Part shown: positions 28,588 to 37,852 of the stretch, one piece after another
Numbering within the stretch: the first letter of the stretch is position 1
How the letters are laid out: each line of letters starts with the position of its first letter
Origin: JABDMH01 sp965222645
GTDB lineage: Bacteria; Bacteroidota; Bacteroidia; Chitinophagales; Saprospiraceae
Direction: 5' to 3'
Assembly: GCA_965222645.1 (NCBI GenBank)
Contig: OZ244968.1
Span: forward strand, 3,720,001 to 3,784,000
DNA: 64,000 bases
The notes under the pieces: generated by a model
The model's input: the letters and a program-made list of their open reading frames with translations, nothing else
Databases searched by the model: none
Told to the model about the DNA's origin: nothing
Program-made: the position numbers and the translations under genes

Positions 28588-28619
28588 GGGCAGTCACTTT
28601 TGATTGCCCTTTTTTTTTT
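28588..28619 (+). terminator. Intrinsic terminator after tonB copy 1
   Basis: GGGCAGTCA (28588-28596) pairs with TGATTGCCC (28601-28609; one G-T pair) and is followed by ten T residues. It closes the gltA-gcvH-VanZ-tonB unit and gives tonB copy 2 its own transcript. Confidence 0.8.
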
Positions 28620-28769
28620 GCCCGGGGGATCACCTACATTAATAAATTTGGAATTGTAGCAAATACGCCAAAAAAATAATTCCTTACATCTAATAATTCA
28701 TAACCCAGTTTACGTAGAAAGGAGAGGTAGCCGATCTACCAATATTTTAAAAGATTAAATCGAATCGTT

Positions 28770-29684
28770 ATGGATTTATTTATTGATGGCAAAACACTGG
28801 TCATGACACTGCTTGCAGTCGCACTATTGATCGTAGGCACAATTCTTATTTTTCGACTTTTAATGAGAAAAAAATCTGCAGAAGATCTGCAAAGCAAATA
28901 TAGCGACAAGAAGTGGAGCTCTCCGCTGACAGGTCGTGTAAAATATCCGGATGTCGACGTCTTTCGATTCAGTGGATCACTTTTTAATTTCGGTTTGGCA
29001 CTGGCGCTGGGTATTACTTTGATGGCCTTCAGTTGGACACTATGGGAGGAGCAGGTCAGAATTCCCGAGGATGCGATGGTTATGGATGATGATATTGAGA
29101 TAGAACCACCACGCACTGCCGAACCACCTCCCCCGCCACCTCCCCCGCCGCCACCAGTGATTGAGGAAGTGCCGGAAGAGGAAATTTTGGAAGAAGAAGA
29201 GCCTGTTTTTGTCGATCAGTCAGTGGAAGAAGAAACATTTGTGGAAGCTCCACCGGAACCGGAGGCACCGCCACCTCCCCCGCCACCGCCACCCCCGCCA
29301 CCAGAACCGGAAGCACCGGAGATCTTTAAGGTAGTCGAAGAGATGCCTCGTTTTCCGGGGTGTGAGGGGGAAGCAGATGTCAATGCAAAAAAAATGTGTG
29401 CTGAGAAAAAAATGCTGCAATTTATTTACAAGCATATAAAATATCCAGCCATTGCCCGTGAGAATGGAGTAGAAGGAAATTGTGCACTTACATTTGTTGT
29501 GGAAAAAGACGGAATGATTACGGATGCTCAATTACTGAGAGATATCGGTGCAGGTTGTGGTGCCGAAGCTTTACGGGTGATTAACCTGATGAATGAGATG
29601 GGAATAAAATGGATACCGGGAAAGCAGCGTGGACGAGCAGTGAGGGTACAATTTAATATGCCCATTAAATTTGAATTGCAATAA
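28770..29684 (+). CDS. tonB: TonB-family energy transducer with poly-proline linker (copy 2)
   Basis: This 304-residue paralogue of the preceding tonB has the same plan: two N-terminal membrane segments, a linker that is identical to copy 1 over about 70 residues (from EIEPPRTAEP to the second Pro tract), and a TonB domain ending PIKFELQ. The ends have diverged more than the linker. Having its own leader and terminator, it may serve different receptors or conditions. It probably acts at the inner membrane with ExbB/ExbD. Confidence 0.9.
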   Translation: MDLFIDGKTLVMTLLAVALLIVGTILIFRLLMRKKSAEDLQSKYSDKKWSSPLTGRVKYPDVDVFRFSGSLFNFGLALALGITLMAFSWTLWEEQVRIPEDAMVMDDDIEIEPPRTAEPPPPPPPPPPPVIEEVPEEEILEEEEPVFVDQSVEEETFVEAPPEPEAPPPPPPPPPPPPEPEAPEIFKVVEEMPRFPGCEGEADVNAKKMCAEKKMLQFIYKHIKYPAIARENGVEGNCALTFVVEKDGMITDAQLLRDIGAGCGAEALRVINLMNEMGIKWIPGKQRGRAVRVQFNMPIKFELQ

Positions 29685-29699
29685 GTTTTTGACTTTTTC

Positions 29700-29752
29700 G
29701 CCGGACGATTCTGAAGACTGTGAAGGTCTGAGTCCGGCCTTCTTTTTTTTTA
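29700..29752 (+). terminator. Intrinsic terminator after tonB copy 2
   Basis: GCCGGAC (29700-29706) pairs with GTCCGGC (29732-29738), with an inner partly paired loop, and is followed by CTTC and nine to ten T residues. It ends tonB copy 2 in front of the convergent clpB gene. Confidence 0.8.
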
Positions 29753-29769
29753 ATAATGTGGCACTGATC

Positions 29770-32538
29770 CTAAGTGTCCTTATCTTTTAATTGTTTTGCT
29801 GCATCATTTACGTCATCAGTGGCTTTTTTCAATTCCTCCAGCTGCCGTTTTCTGCGCCGGGATCGTCGCGAAGATTTCTGTTCCTGTTCTTTGGTTTCTT
29901 TCTCAATTACCTCCCTCTTTTTATTGGGGTCAAAAGGCTTTTCACTGAAAGTGAGCTTTCCTTTTTCGGTATCCACGTAGATGGTCTCACCAGGACTAAA
30001 GGCTCCGGAAAGCACTTGCCGTGACAATTCATTGACAAGCTCTTTTTCGATCACTCTTTTTAATGGCCTTGCACCGAATTGAGGATCATAGCCGAGATCG
30101 GCAAGTAATCCTAAAGCGTGATCACTGAGCACAATTTGCAAATCTTGAGCTGTGAGGTTTTTCTGGACACTTTTCAGTAGAAGCTTTGCAATCTTTTTTA
30201 TCTCGTCCCGGGTGAGCGGCAAAAACATAATCCGCTCGTCAATCCGGTTTAGAAATTCAGGACGCAGCTGTTCTTTCAGGAGATTAAACACTTCCTCCTT
30301 GGTCGTATCAATAATTTCTTGATGGTGCTCTTCTCCCACTTCGATGAGATCTTCAAAATTTTCCAAAATGATATCTGACCCCATATTAGAAGTCATTATT
30401 ATAATGGTATTTTTAAAATTAGCTTCACGGCCCTTGTTATCTGTCAGGCGACCATCGTCGAGCACCTGGAGTAAAACATTGAAAGTGTCCGGATGTGCTT
30501 TCTCGATTTCATCAAGGAGTACAATGCTGTAAGGTCGCCTTCGCACAGCTTCAGTGAGTTGACCTCCTTCGTCATAGCCCACGTACCCGGGAGGAGCGCC
30601 AACAAGCCGGGAAACCGAGTGCTTTTCCTGATATTCACTCATGTCGATGCGAGTGATGGCTTTCTCGTCACTAAATAAAACCTCAGCTAAGGTCTTGGCA
30701 AGATGAGTCTTACCGACACCGGTCGGCCCAAGGAAAATAAATGATCCGATGGGCTTTTTGGGATCCTGCAAACCGGCTCGACTTCTCCGAATTGCGTCAC
30801 AGACAGCACGTACAGCTTCGTGTTGGCCTATGAGATTTTTACCGATCTCATCCTCTAGCTTCAGCAATTTGGCTTTCTCACTTTCCATCATTTTTTTCAC
30901 CGGGATCCCCGTCCAGCGAGAGACAACTTCCGCAATATCGTTGCCTGTCACTTCTTCATTTGTAAAGCGTTCTTGATCAGCCAGACCGTCTAATTTCTTT
31001 TCTGCATCCATCAAGAGGTCATTCTGTTCTTTTATTTGACCATATCTGATTTTTGCAACGGTCTCATAGTCGCTTTCCCGTTCGGCCACCAATGCTTCCT
31101 GCTCGAGATCTTCGATTTTCTTTTTGATGTTTTGAACGTCGTCAACAACTTTCTTTTCATTTTCCCAGGATGCTCTCAAACTGTCACGTCGTTCTCTTGC
31201 ATTGGCGATTTGTTCATTGATGTCTTCCAGCTTTCTAGTTTCAGATTCCCTTTTTATGGCCTCGCGCTCTATTTCGAGCTGTGTCACCTTGCGCTCCCAT
31301 TCGTCGATTTCCTCGGGCACAGAATCGAGCTCCAAACGGAGTTTGGCAGCAGCTTCATCAATCAAATCCAAAGCCTTATCGGGTAGCTTTCGATCTGTAA
31401 TGTACCTGTGCGAAAGTTCAGCAGCGGCCACCAAGGCCTCATCGAGAATTTCAATTTTGTGGTAGATCTCGTATTTTTCCTGGATTCCCCGCAGGATCGA
31501 TATAGTATCCTCTACAGAGGGTTCATCGATGTACACCGTCTGAAATCTTCGTACGAGGGCCTTGTCTTTCTCAAAATATTTCTGGTACTCGTCATGAGTG
31601 GTAGCTCCGATTGCTCTGATCTCCCCACGCGCCAGAGCCGGCTTGAGGATATTAGCAGCATCCATCCCTCCCTGTCCTCCGCCGGCACCGATAAGGGTAT
31701 GAATCTCATCAATAAAGAGGATAACATTTCCATCGGAAGCACTCACTTCTTTAATGACTGCTTTGAGACGTTCTTCAAATTCTCCCTTGTACTTTGCCCC
31801 AGCCACCAGAGAGGCTAGATCTAAGACGTAAAGTAATTTGGTGCGCAAATTGTCCGGAACATCTTGCTTCACAATCCGCCAGGCAATGCCTTCTACAATG
31901 GCAGTTTTGCCTACCCCGGCATCCCCTACAAGGATGGGATTGTTCTTTTTGCGACGAGAGAGAATATGCATAATCCGTCGGATCTCCTCATCGCGCCCTA
32001 TGATGGGATCGAGTTTGCCGGTTTCTGCCCGCTCATTGAGGTTTACAGCATATTTCTTCAATGCGTTGTATTGGTCATCGCTTTGTTGGTCTGTAACTTT
32101 GCGGCCCTTGCGCAGCTCCCTTATTGCGGCGGTCAGGTTTTTCTGAGTTCCACCCATTTCTTTAAGAAGCATTCCACCTTTGTCTTTGCCCTGGATGATG
32201 CCCAACAGGATCAACTCGATAGAAATAAACTCATCTCCGAAATCTTTCAAAAACTTTTTTGCCGATGCCAGAGCTTTATTGGCTTCATTAGTGAGGAATT
32301 GCTTTTGGGATCCCTCCACTCTTGGATACTTTTTCACCATCTCGCTCAGGCGGGCTTTCAACTGAGTGGGATCGACTCCGATTTTATTCATTAAGAATTC
32401 CGAAATCTGTTCATCAGTTTGCATGATAGCGAGTAGCAAGTGGGTGGTATCGACTTGCTGCTGTTCCAGGCTACCTGCAATTTGCTGGCCTTTGTAAATT
32501 GCTTCCTGAGCCTTAATTGTAAAGTGATCGTAAGTCAT
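29770..32538 (-). CDS. clpB: ATP-dependent chaperone ClpB (Hsp100 disaggregase)
   Basis: The 922 residues hold an N-terminal Clp repeat domain (1-145), a first AAA+ module with Walker A GDAGVGKT (205-212) and LFIDEIHTL, a long coiled-coil middle domain (about 400-530; LRLELDSVPEEID onward), and a second AAA+ module with GPTGVGKT. The long middle domain marks ClpB rather than ClpA/ClpC. With DnaK it dissolves protein aggregates. Odd: beyond the usual ClpB end there is a charged tail of about 50 residues (SSRRSRRRKRQLEELKK...), making the protein longer than the usual 860-870 residues. Confidence 0.95.
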   Translation of the reverse strand: MTYDHFTIKAQEAIYKGQQIAGSLEQQQVDTTHLLLAIMQTDEQISEFLMNKIGVDPTQLKARLSEMVKKYPRVEGSQKQFLTNEANKALASAKKFLKDFGDEFISIELILLGIIQGKDKGGMLLKEMGGTQKNLTAAIRELRKGRKVTDQQSDDQYNALKKYAVNLNERAETGKLDPIIGRDEEIRRIMHILSRRKKNNPILVGDAGVGKTAIVEGIAWRIVKQDVPDNLRTKLLYVLDLASLVAGAKYKGEFEERLKAVIKEVSASDGNVILFIDEIHTLIGAGGGQGGMDAANILKPALARGEIRAIGATTHDEYQKYFEKDKALVRRFQTVYIDEPSVEDTISILRGIQEKYEIYHKIEILDEALVAAAELSHRYITDRKLPDKALDLIDEAAAKLRLELDSVPEEIDEWERKVTQLEIEREAIKRESETRKLEDINEQIANARERRDSLRASWENEKKVVDDVQNIKKKIEDLEQEALVAERESDYETVAKIRYGQIKEQNDLLMDAEKKLDGLADQERFTNEEVTGNDIAEVVSRWTGIPVKKMMESEKAKLLKLEDEIGKNLIGQHEAVRAVCDAIRRSRAGLQDPKKPIGSFIFLGPTGVGKTHLAKTLAEVLFSDEKAITRIDMSEYQEKHSVSRLVGAPPGYVGYDEGGQLTEAVRRRPYSIVLLDEIEKAHPDTFNVLLQVLDDGRLTDNKGREANFKNTIIIMTSNMGSDIILENFEDLIEVGEEHHQEIIDTTKEEVFNLLKEQLRPEFLNRIDERIMFLPLTRDEIKKIAKLLLKSVQKNLTAQDLQIVLSDHALGLLADLGYDPQFGARPLKRVIEKELVNELSRQVLSGAFSPGETIYVDTEKGKLTFSEKPFDPNKKREVIEKETKEQEQKSSRRSRRRKRQLEELKKATDDVNDAAKQLKDKDT

Positions 32539-32924
32539 GTCTTATTTTTCTGAATAAATTCGAGTAGGCACTTTGGTTTGTCGAATCCTTTGATAATTAC
32601 GCCAAAGAGTGCCGAGCCCAACTTGAGCGAGACCAAATATAGTGAATGTCAATGGTCAGGAATATTCTTAAGAGTGCGTTAATCTAATGGTAAAGTTTTC
32701 ATAATGTGAGCTGAGAGTCAATACTTCTTCACAACTTTTTGGTTAAGAAGATGGGTCTTCAGGAGTAGTGGAAGCGACGGCATCCTTGAGGCCTGCTAAT
32801 ACAAAACATTGATTGTGAGAACCATAGAAATACTTATATTACACTTCCCATTTTTACTCCCTGATTATTTGCTAATTTCATTATTCGAATTGGTTTTGAC
32901 CAATCGCTTAAAATTCGGACTTGT
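32539..32924. other. Intergenic region between divergent clpB and protease-fusion genes
   Basis: There is no gene in these 386 bases. The only structure seen is an imperfect inverted repeat, GGCACTTTGG (32567-32576) facing CCAAAGAGTGCC (32602-32613), in the clpB leader; it could be a heat-shock operator or an RNA stem. No CIRCE-type element was recognised. Confidence 0.5.
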
Positions 32925-35900
32925 ATGAGAAGGACAATGTTAAAGGGCTATGCAATTCTTATGCTTATTTGTTTCGCCACGGTTGCTCAAGCACAGTATT
33001 TTGGCAAGAACAAACCGCGATACACCAATTTTGATTTTAAGGTAGTCAATAGTCCACATTTCGAGTTTTATCACTATCTCAAAAATCGCAACTCGCTTAA
33101 TAAGACCATAGACTGGGCTGAACAATGGTACCGGCTGCACGAAAATGTCCTACACGATACGTTTCGGCATAAGAATCCCTTTGTGCTCTATAGCAACCAT
33201 GCCGATTTTCAACAAACCAGTGCAATCTCTGGCGCAATTGGTGTCGGAACGGGCGGTGTAACGGAAGGATTAAAAAACAGGGTCGTACAGCCCCTGGCCA
33301 TGTCAAACCAACAAACCTTTCAGGTAATGGGTCATGAGCTTGTGCACGCTTTTCAATTTCATATGCTGCTTTCTGGCAGTGACAGCACAAGTCTGAAGTC
33401 ACTGGCCAATCTACCCTTGTGGATTGTGGAGGGAATGGCGGAGTACATGTCCATTGGCCGGATCGATGCACACACAGCTATGTGGATGCGCAATGCGGTA
33501 CTTAGCGACGATATTCCCACACTTAAAGAACTCTCTATAAACCCTAAATACTTCCCTTACCGTTATGGACAGGCCTTTTGGTCTTTTCTCACGGGTCTAT
33601 ACGGTGATGAAGTAATTAAGCCCCTGTTTATTGCATGTGCTAAATACGGTATTGAAAATGCGGTGGGTTTGGTGTTGGGCATCAGATTGGATGACTTATC
33701 GCAAATGTGGGAAGACAACCTGCGGAACTATTATGAGCCTCTTTTTACGGGTAAAAAGGAACATCCCGTAGGTCGTAAATTCCTGTCTGAAGATAATTCT
33801 GGTCAGTTGAATATTGCGCCATCTGTGAGTCCCAATGGCAGATATGTCGTATACCTTTCGGAAAAAAGTATCTTTTCTACGGATTTATTTTTGGCAGATG
33901 TACGGTCGGGCAAAGTAATTCGAAAAGTACATAGCCAAACCCGGAATGGAAACATCGATCATTTGCATTACCTGGAAAGCGCCGGTGCATGGTCACCAGA
34001 TAGCAGACAGTTTGCCTATGTGGTTTTTGCAAAGGGACGAAACCGGCTGATTATTACAGATGCATTAAGCGGAAAGCGCATCGACGAGTTTCCCCTCAGA
34101 AATGTGCCCGCCTTTAGTAATCCTACCTGGTCACCGGATGGAAATTTCATCATAGTGAATGGGCTTGTAGAAGGCCAACCCGACTTATTTCAAATAAACC
34201 TGCGTACTCATAATACACTGCAGCTCACCAATGACGATTATGCAGAAATCCAACCAAACTATTCCTATGATGGTAGTAAAGTCGTATTTTCCACTGATCG
34301 CACAAGCGTAGATCAGGGACGTGTGCATGGTGCCTGGAAATATAATCTGGCCATCATGGATCTGGAGACCAAAGAGATAGATAATCTCGATCTGTTTCCG
34401 GGCAGCAATAATATGAATCCAATTTGGGATGAAAATGACAACATTTATTTTTTGTCTGACCGCGACGGGTTCAGAAATATATATCGCTACCATGAGGACA
34501 GTGCAAAGCTGAGACAACTTACCGATATTATTACTGGCGTAAGCGGAATTACAAAATACACTCCTGCGATTTCAGTTTCCAAGAAGGGAAACACACTTCT
34601 CTACACGCATTACATAGGATCAAATTACAATGTTCAGAAGGCAGTACCCGATAAAATGGATAATATTCTGGTCGACCCACATGATGTGGATTATACTGCA
34701 GCGACACTCCCCCCGGGGACTATGGATGGCCCAAATATTGTCAATAAGGCTCTGTTAAATTTAGATGATGTAGAGGGAGTAACTGGTGAAGAAATAGTCA
34801 ATCAGAAATACAAGCCCAAATTTAAATTGGATTATATCGGTGGCGGTGGAGGAATCGGCGTAGGTACGAGCAATACTTTTGGGACTCGCACGGGCTTGGT
34901 AGGAGGTATAGACATGCTTTTCAGTGATGTACTTGGGTATAATCAGATTTTTTCGAGCCTCGCGCTCAATGGTGAGATTTACGATTTCGGTGGGCAGGTC
35001 AGGTATCTCAATACAAGGAAGAGAATAGGTTATGGATTTGGACTGGCACATATACCTTACCGGTACAGTCAGCGACAGTTTCCAACACTAGAGGACGTAG
35101 AGACCAATGCTGGGACAATCAGAGCCATAAACTACCCACACACGACTATTCGGTATTTTGTTGACCAGGCCAGTGCTTTTACTCAGTATGCCTTTTCGCG
35201 CACCATGCGTGTGGAGGCTAATGCCGGCTATACTCACTATGGTTTGCGAATTGATCAATATAACAACTATTATGTGGCTTTGGGCAGTGGCAATAATGTA
35301 TTTCCCGGTAGTTATATTGGTGAAGACAGGGAAAAACTACCCAGTCAGCCCGGATTTGGAATGTACAGTGCTGGTGTAGCCTGGGTAGGAGACAATTCGA
35401 GTTTCGGCCTCACATCACCCCTTCAGGGATATCGATACCGGGTTGGTGTGGATCAATATACCGGTGATTTTACATACAGTACGGTCCTGGCAGATTTTCG
35501 AAAGTATTTTTGGTTTGAAAAAGTAAATTTCAGCATACGGGGACTTCACTATGCTCGATACGGAGCTGATTCGAATACTGAGCAACTGGGATCTATTTAC
35601 GTGATTGACCCGACTTTGGTGAGGGGGTACAACAATTTATCCCTAAATGATTTGGATACTTTCGGAATAAAGTTTGAGCATATTCAGGGATCCAAAATTA
35701 TGATTGGAAATGCCGAGATCCGGTTGCCATTTACGGGACCTGAGCGACTTTCATTGATAAAGTCCGGGCTCTTACTCACTGACCTGGTGGCGTTTTTTGA
35801 TGTGGGGATGGCCTGGCAGAGCAATGATCAGTTTGGTGAAGAGAGCGACCTGAAACCGAAACCGATTATGAGCACAGGACTGGCTTTACGGGTAAATCTC

Positions 35901-35993
35901 TTCGGAGCATTTATTCTGGAACCCTATCTCGCACGTCCACTCCAGAGTAGCACCGGGTGGAATTTTGGGATTAATTTTGTTCCGGGATGGTAG
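32925..35993 (+). CDS. Outer-membrane fusion: gluzincin protease, PD40/TolB-like propeller, surface-antigen barrel
   Basis: This 1022-residue protein begins with a signal peptide (ILMLICFATVAQAQ). A zinc-protease domain follows with HELVH (137-141) and WIVEGMAEY, whose Glu169 is the likely third ligand. Next come TolB/PD40 beta-propeller repeats (APSVSPNGRYVVYLS, WSPDSRQFAYV, WSPDGNFIIV, SYDGSKVVFS). The C-terminal third alternates strands and ends NFGINFVPGW, the close of the bacterial surface antigen (D15-like) barrel. It is probably anchored in the outer membrane with the protease and propeller on one face. The substrate is unknown. It stands alone in its transcript. Confidence 0.85.
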   Translation: MRRTMLKGYAILMLICFATVAQAQYFGKNKPRYTNFDFKVVNSPHFEFYHYLKNRNSLNKTIDWAEQWYRLHENVLHDTFRHKNPFVLYSNHADFQQTSAISGAIGVGTGGVTEGLKNRVVQPLAMSNQQTFQVMGHELVHAFQFHMLLSGSDSTSLKSLANLPLWIVEGMAEYMSIGRIDAHTAMWMRNAVLSDDIPTLKELSINPKYFPYRYGQAFWSFLTGLYGDEVIKPLFIACAKYGIENAVGLVLGIRLDDLSQMWEDNLRNYYEPLFTGKKEHPVGRKFLSEDNSGQLNIAPSVSPNGRYVVYLSEKSIFSTDLFLADVRSGKVIRKVHSQTRNGNIDHLHYLESAGAWSPDSRQFAYVVFAKGRNRLIITDALSGKRIDEFPLRNVPAFSNPTWSPDGNFIIVNGLVEGQPDLFQINLRTHNTLQLTNDDYAEIQPNYSYDGSKVVFSTDRTSVDQGRVHGAWKYNLAIMDLETKEIDNLDLFPGSNNMNPIWDENDNIYFLSDRDGFRNIYRYHEDSAKLRQLTDIITGVSGITKYTPAISVSKKGNTLLYTHYIGSNYNVQKAVPDKMDNILVDPHDVDYTAATLPPGTMDGPNIVNKALLNLDDVEGVTGEEIVNQKYKPKFKLDYIGGGGGIGVGTSNTFGTRTGLVGGIDMLFSDVLGYNQIFSSLALNGEIYDFGGQVRYLNTRKRIGYGFGLAHIPYRYSQRQFPTLEDVETNAGTIRAINYPHTTIRYFVDQASAFTQYAFSRTMRVEANAGYTHYGLRIDQYNNYYVALGSGNNVFPGSYIGEDREKLPSQPGFGMYSAGVAWVGDNSSFGLTSPLQGYRYRVGVDQYTGDFTYSTVLADFRKYFWFEKVNFSIRGLHYARYGADSNTEQLGSIYVIDPTLVRGYNNLSLNDLDTFGIKFEHIQGSKIMIGNAEIRLPFTGPERLSLIKSGLLLTDLVAFFDVGMAWQSNDQFGEESDLKPKPIMSTGLALRVNLFGAFILEPYLARPLQSSTGWNFGINFVPGW

Positions 35994-36139
35994 CTCAGGA
36001 ATGGTGAGGGAAGATCGAAGTCGGAGGCAAATCGAAAATTGTCCGGTTTCAATGCTTTAAATAAGAGAGGGATTTACGGCAGACACAATAAAGATCTTAT
36101 CATGATATTTTGTAGGCGCTTCTACTCATAGACGATAAT

Positions 36140-37081
36140 CTACCAGGGGCCCTCCCAGGCCTCTTTGACTTGTCTCCATGTCACTACTTCTATGTCTTCT
36201 TCGTTGATGATTTTTTGGCACTTGCCACTTATAAAAAAATCAAAATCCGCCTGACGCCAGGCTGCTCCCCAATCCGGATGGTCTACAGTGATTGCCCGCA
36301 TCTCTGAATCATCATACGCCGTGTGGATAATGATTTCGGACAGACCCGGTTTTAAATTCCTTAAAACATTTTCATAGTATTGGGCCATGCCCCTGGCATA
36401 ATCAGCAGGACCGGGAGAGTAGGTCGCATCGACCACGATATCTTTTTCCGATACGATCTCCTTATAACGATCGGGATAAAAAGACTCAAACTCCTTTCCG
36501 ATTAAAACAGGGACGTTGTATTCACGACCAAGATTTACATAGATTTCGAAAATGTCCGGATTGACGAAGAAAAGGCAGCCCATGTGACTGTCAAAGTGGG
36601 TGGGCCTTAATCCCAGGGAATAGGCGAGATCAATTTGCGCCCTCAATTCTAATTCTATTTCTTTTATATCTACTTTATCGGCGTACGGAGCACAATCTGC
36701 GTGCAGGTAGCCATGTTCGTCCAGGAGGCTGGGTACTTTGTCTCTTGATGCCACGGGACCCCATTTGTAATTTTTCCATTCACAAGTCACGGTAAGATGC
36801 AGACCAAGATCGTGCTCACCCTCGTGCTCACGGGCATATTCGGCTACCTCTGCAGCCCATGGGCAGGGCATCATCACACTGGCAGAGGAAATGGCCCCGT
36901 CCTCCATACCTTTTAAGGATGCCATATTCTCCGAGTGAGAAACTCCGAGATCATCGGCATGGACAATCAATAATTTAGCATCTCTGGCAAAGCCGAGCTT
37001 TTCCGCCAATTTTTGCTGAGCGGCCAACCAGGGATTTGATATTAGAAAAAATAAAGTGAGCAAAAGTATTTTTCTGTACAT
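36140..37081 (-). CDS. ChbG/HpnK (YdjC)-family carbohydrate deacetylase, exported
   Basis: The protein has 313 residues from ATG 37081, chosen for its signal peptide MYRKILLLTLFFLISNPWLAAQ; an upstream ATG at 37135 hides it. Metal and catalytic motifs of the YdjC/ChbG/HpnK family are visible: IVHADDLGVSHSE near the N terminus, DLGLHLTVT, and THFDSHMGCLF. Family members deacetylate chitooligosaccharides or hopanoid sugars. An exported form suggests an extracytoplasmic glycan substrate. It is divergent from the response regulator gene. Confidence 0.88.
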   Translation of the reverse strand: MYRKILLLTLFFLISNPWLAAQQKLAEKLGFARDAKLLIVHADDLGVSHSENMASLKGMEDGAISSASVMMPCPWAAEVAEYAREHEGEHDLGLHLTVTCEWKNYKWGPVASRDKVPSLLDEHGYLHADCAPYADKVDIKEIELELRAQIDLAYSLGLRPTHFDSHMGCLFFVNPDIFEIYVNLGREYNVPVLIGKEFESFYPDRYKEIVSEKDIVVDATYSPGPADYARGMAQYYENVLRNLKPGLSEIIIHTAYDDSEMRAITVDHPDWGAAWRQADFDFFISGKCQKIINEEDIEVVTWRQVKEAWEGPW

Positions 37082-37168
37082 CGTCGTGTCAAAATTGATA
37101 ATGAATCTCAATTTAAGAATAACCGCGATCTTCAAAGTATCTTCAAATTTTGCATTTACTTTTAGACC

Positions 37169-37852
37169 ATGAAAGTGCTTCTACTGGAAGATAATGCAGA
37201 ACTCGCATCTAACATCGCACAGTACCTGATCAAAGAGGGCAATCTTTGTGAGGTCGCCAGTTCTGTAGTTCAGGCCGAAGAGAAATTGGGAGAGTTTGTC
37301 TATGACATCTTTATTATTGACATCATGCTTCCCGATGGCTCGGGACTGGATGTGTTGCGCAAATTTGCAAAGAACTCAAACCACAATACCGGATCGATAA
37401 TCATCTCTGCAAAAAATGCCCTTAACGACAAAATAGAAGGACTTGATCTTGGAGCAGATGATTATATGACCAAACCATTTCATTTGAGTGAGCTCAATGC
37501 AAGAATAAAATCGATTTATAGAAGACGGCATTTTGATGGCAAACAAATCATCGAATTTAACGAGTTGCGAATAGATCCAGATACTCAGGAAGTAACTGTA
37601 AATGATGTCTTGGTGACACTTACAAAAAAGGAATACGAATTGCTTTTATATTTTATTTCTAATAAAAACAGAGTACTCACAAAACAGACGATTGCAGAGC
37701 ATCTTTGGGGAGATCACGTCGATTTTTTAGATTCCTTTGATTTTGTCTATCAGCATATTAAAAATTTAAGAAAAAAATTGTCGGCGGTTGGTTTTCCCGA
37801 TTATCTCACTAACGTATACGGGATGGGGTACCGCCTTAAAGAACAACTATAA
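37169..37852 (+). CDS. OmpR-family response regulator
   Basis: This 227-residue protein has an N-terminal receiver domain with phospho-acceptor Asp51 in IIDIMLPDGSG and MTKPFH carrying the conserved Lys, followed by a winged-helix DNA-binding domain (VTLTKKEYELLLYF, YGMGYRL). It overlaps the sensor kinase gene by one base. It probably controls the adjacent TonB-dependent receptor gene, envelope genes or both; this is an inference from position. Confidence 0.95.
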   Translation: MKVLLLEDNAELASNIAQYLIKEGNLCEVASSVVQAEEKLGEFVYDIFIIDIMLPDGSGLDVLRKFAKNSNHNTGSIIISAKNALNDKIEGLDLGADDYMTKPFHLSELNARIKSIYRRRHFDGKQIIEFNELRIDPDTQEVTVNDVLVTLTKKEYELLLYFISNKNRVLTKQTIAEHLWGDHVDFLDSFDFVYQHIKNLRKKLSAVGFPDYLTNVYGMGYRLKEQL

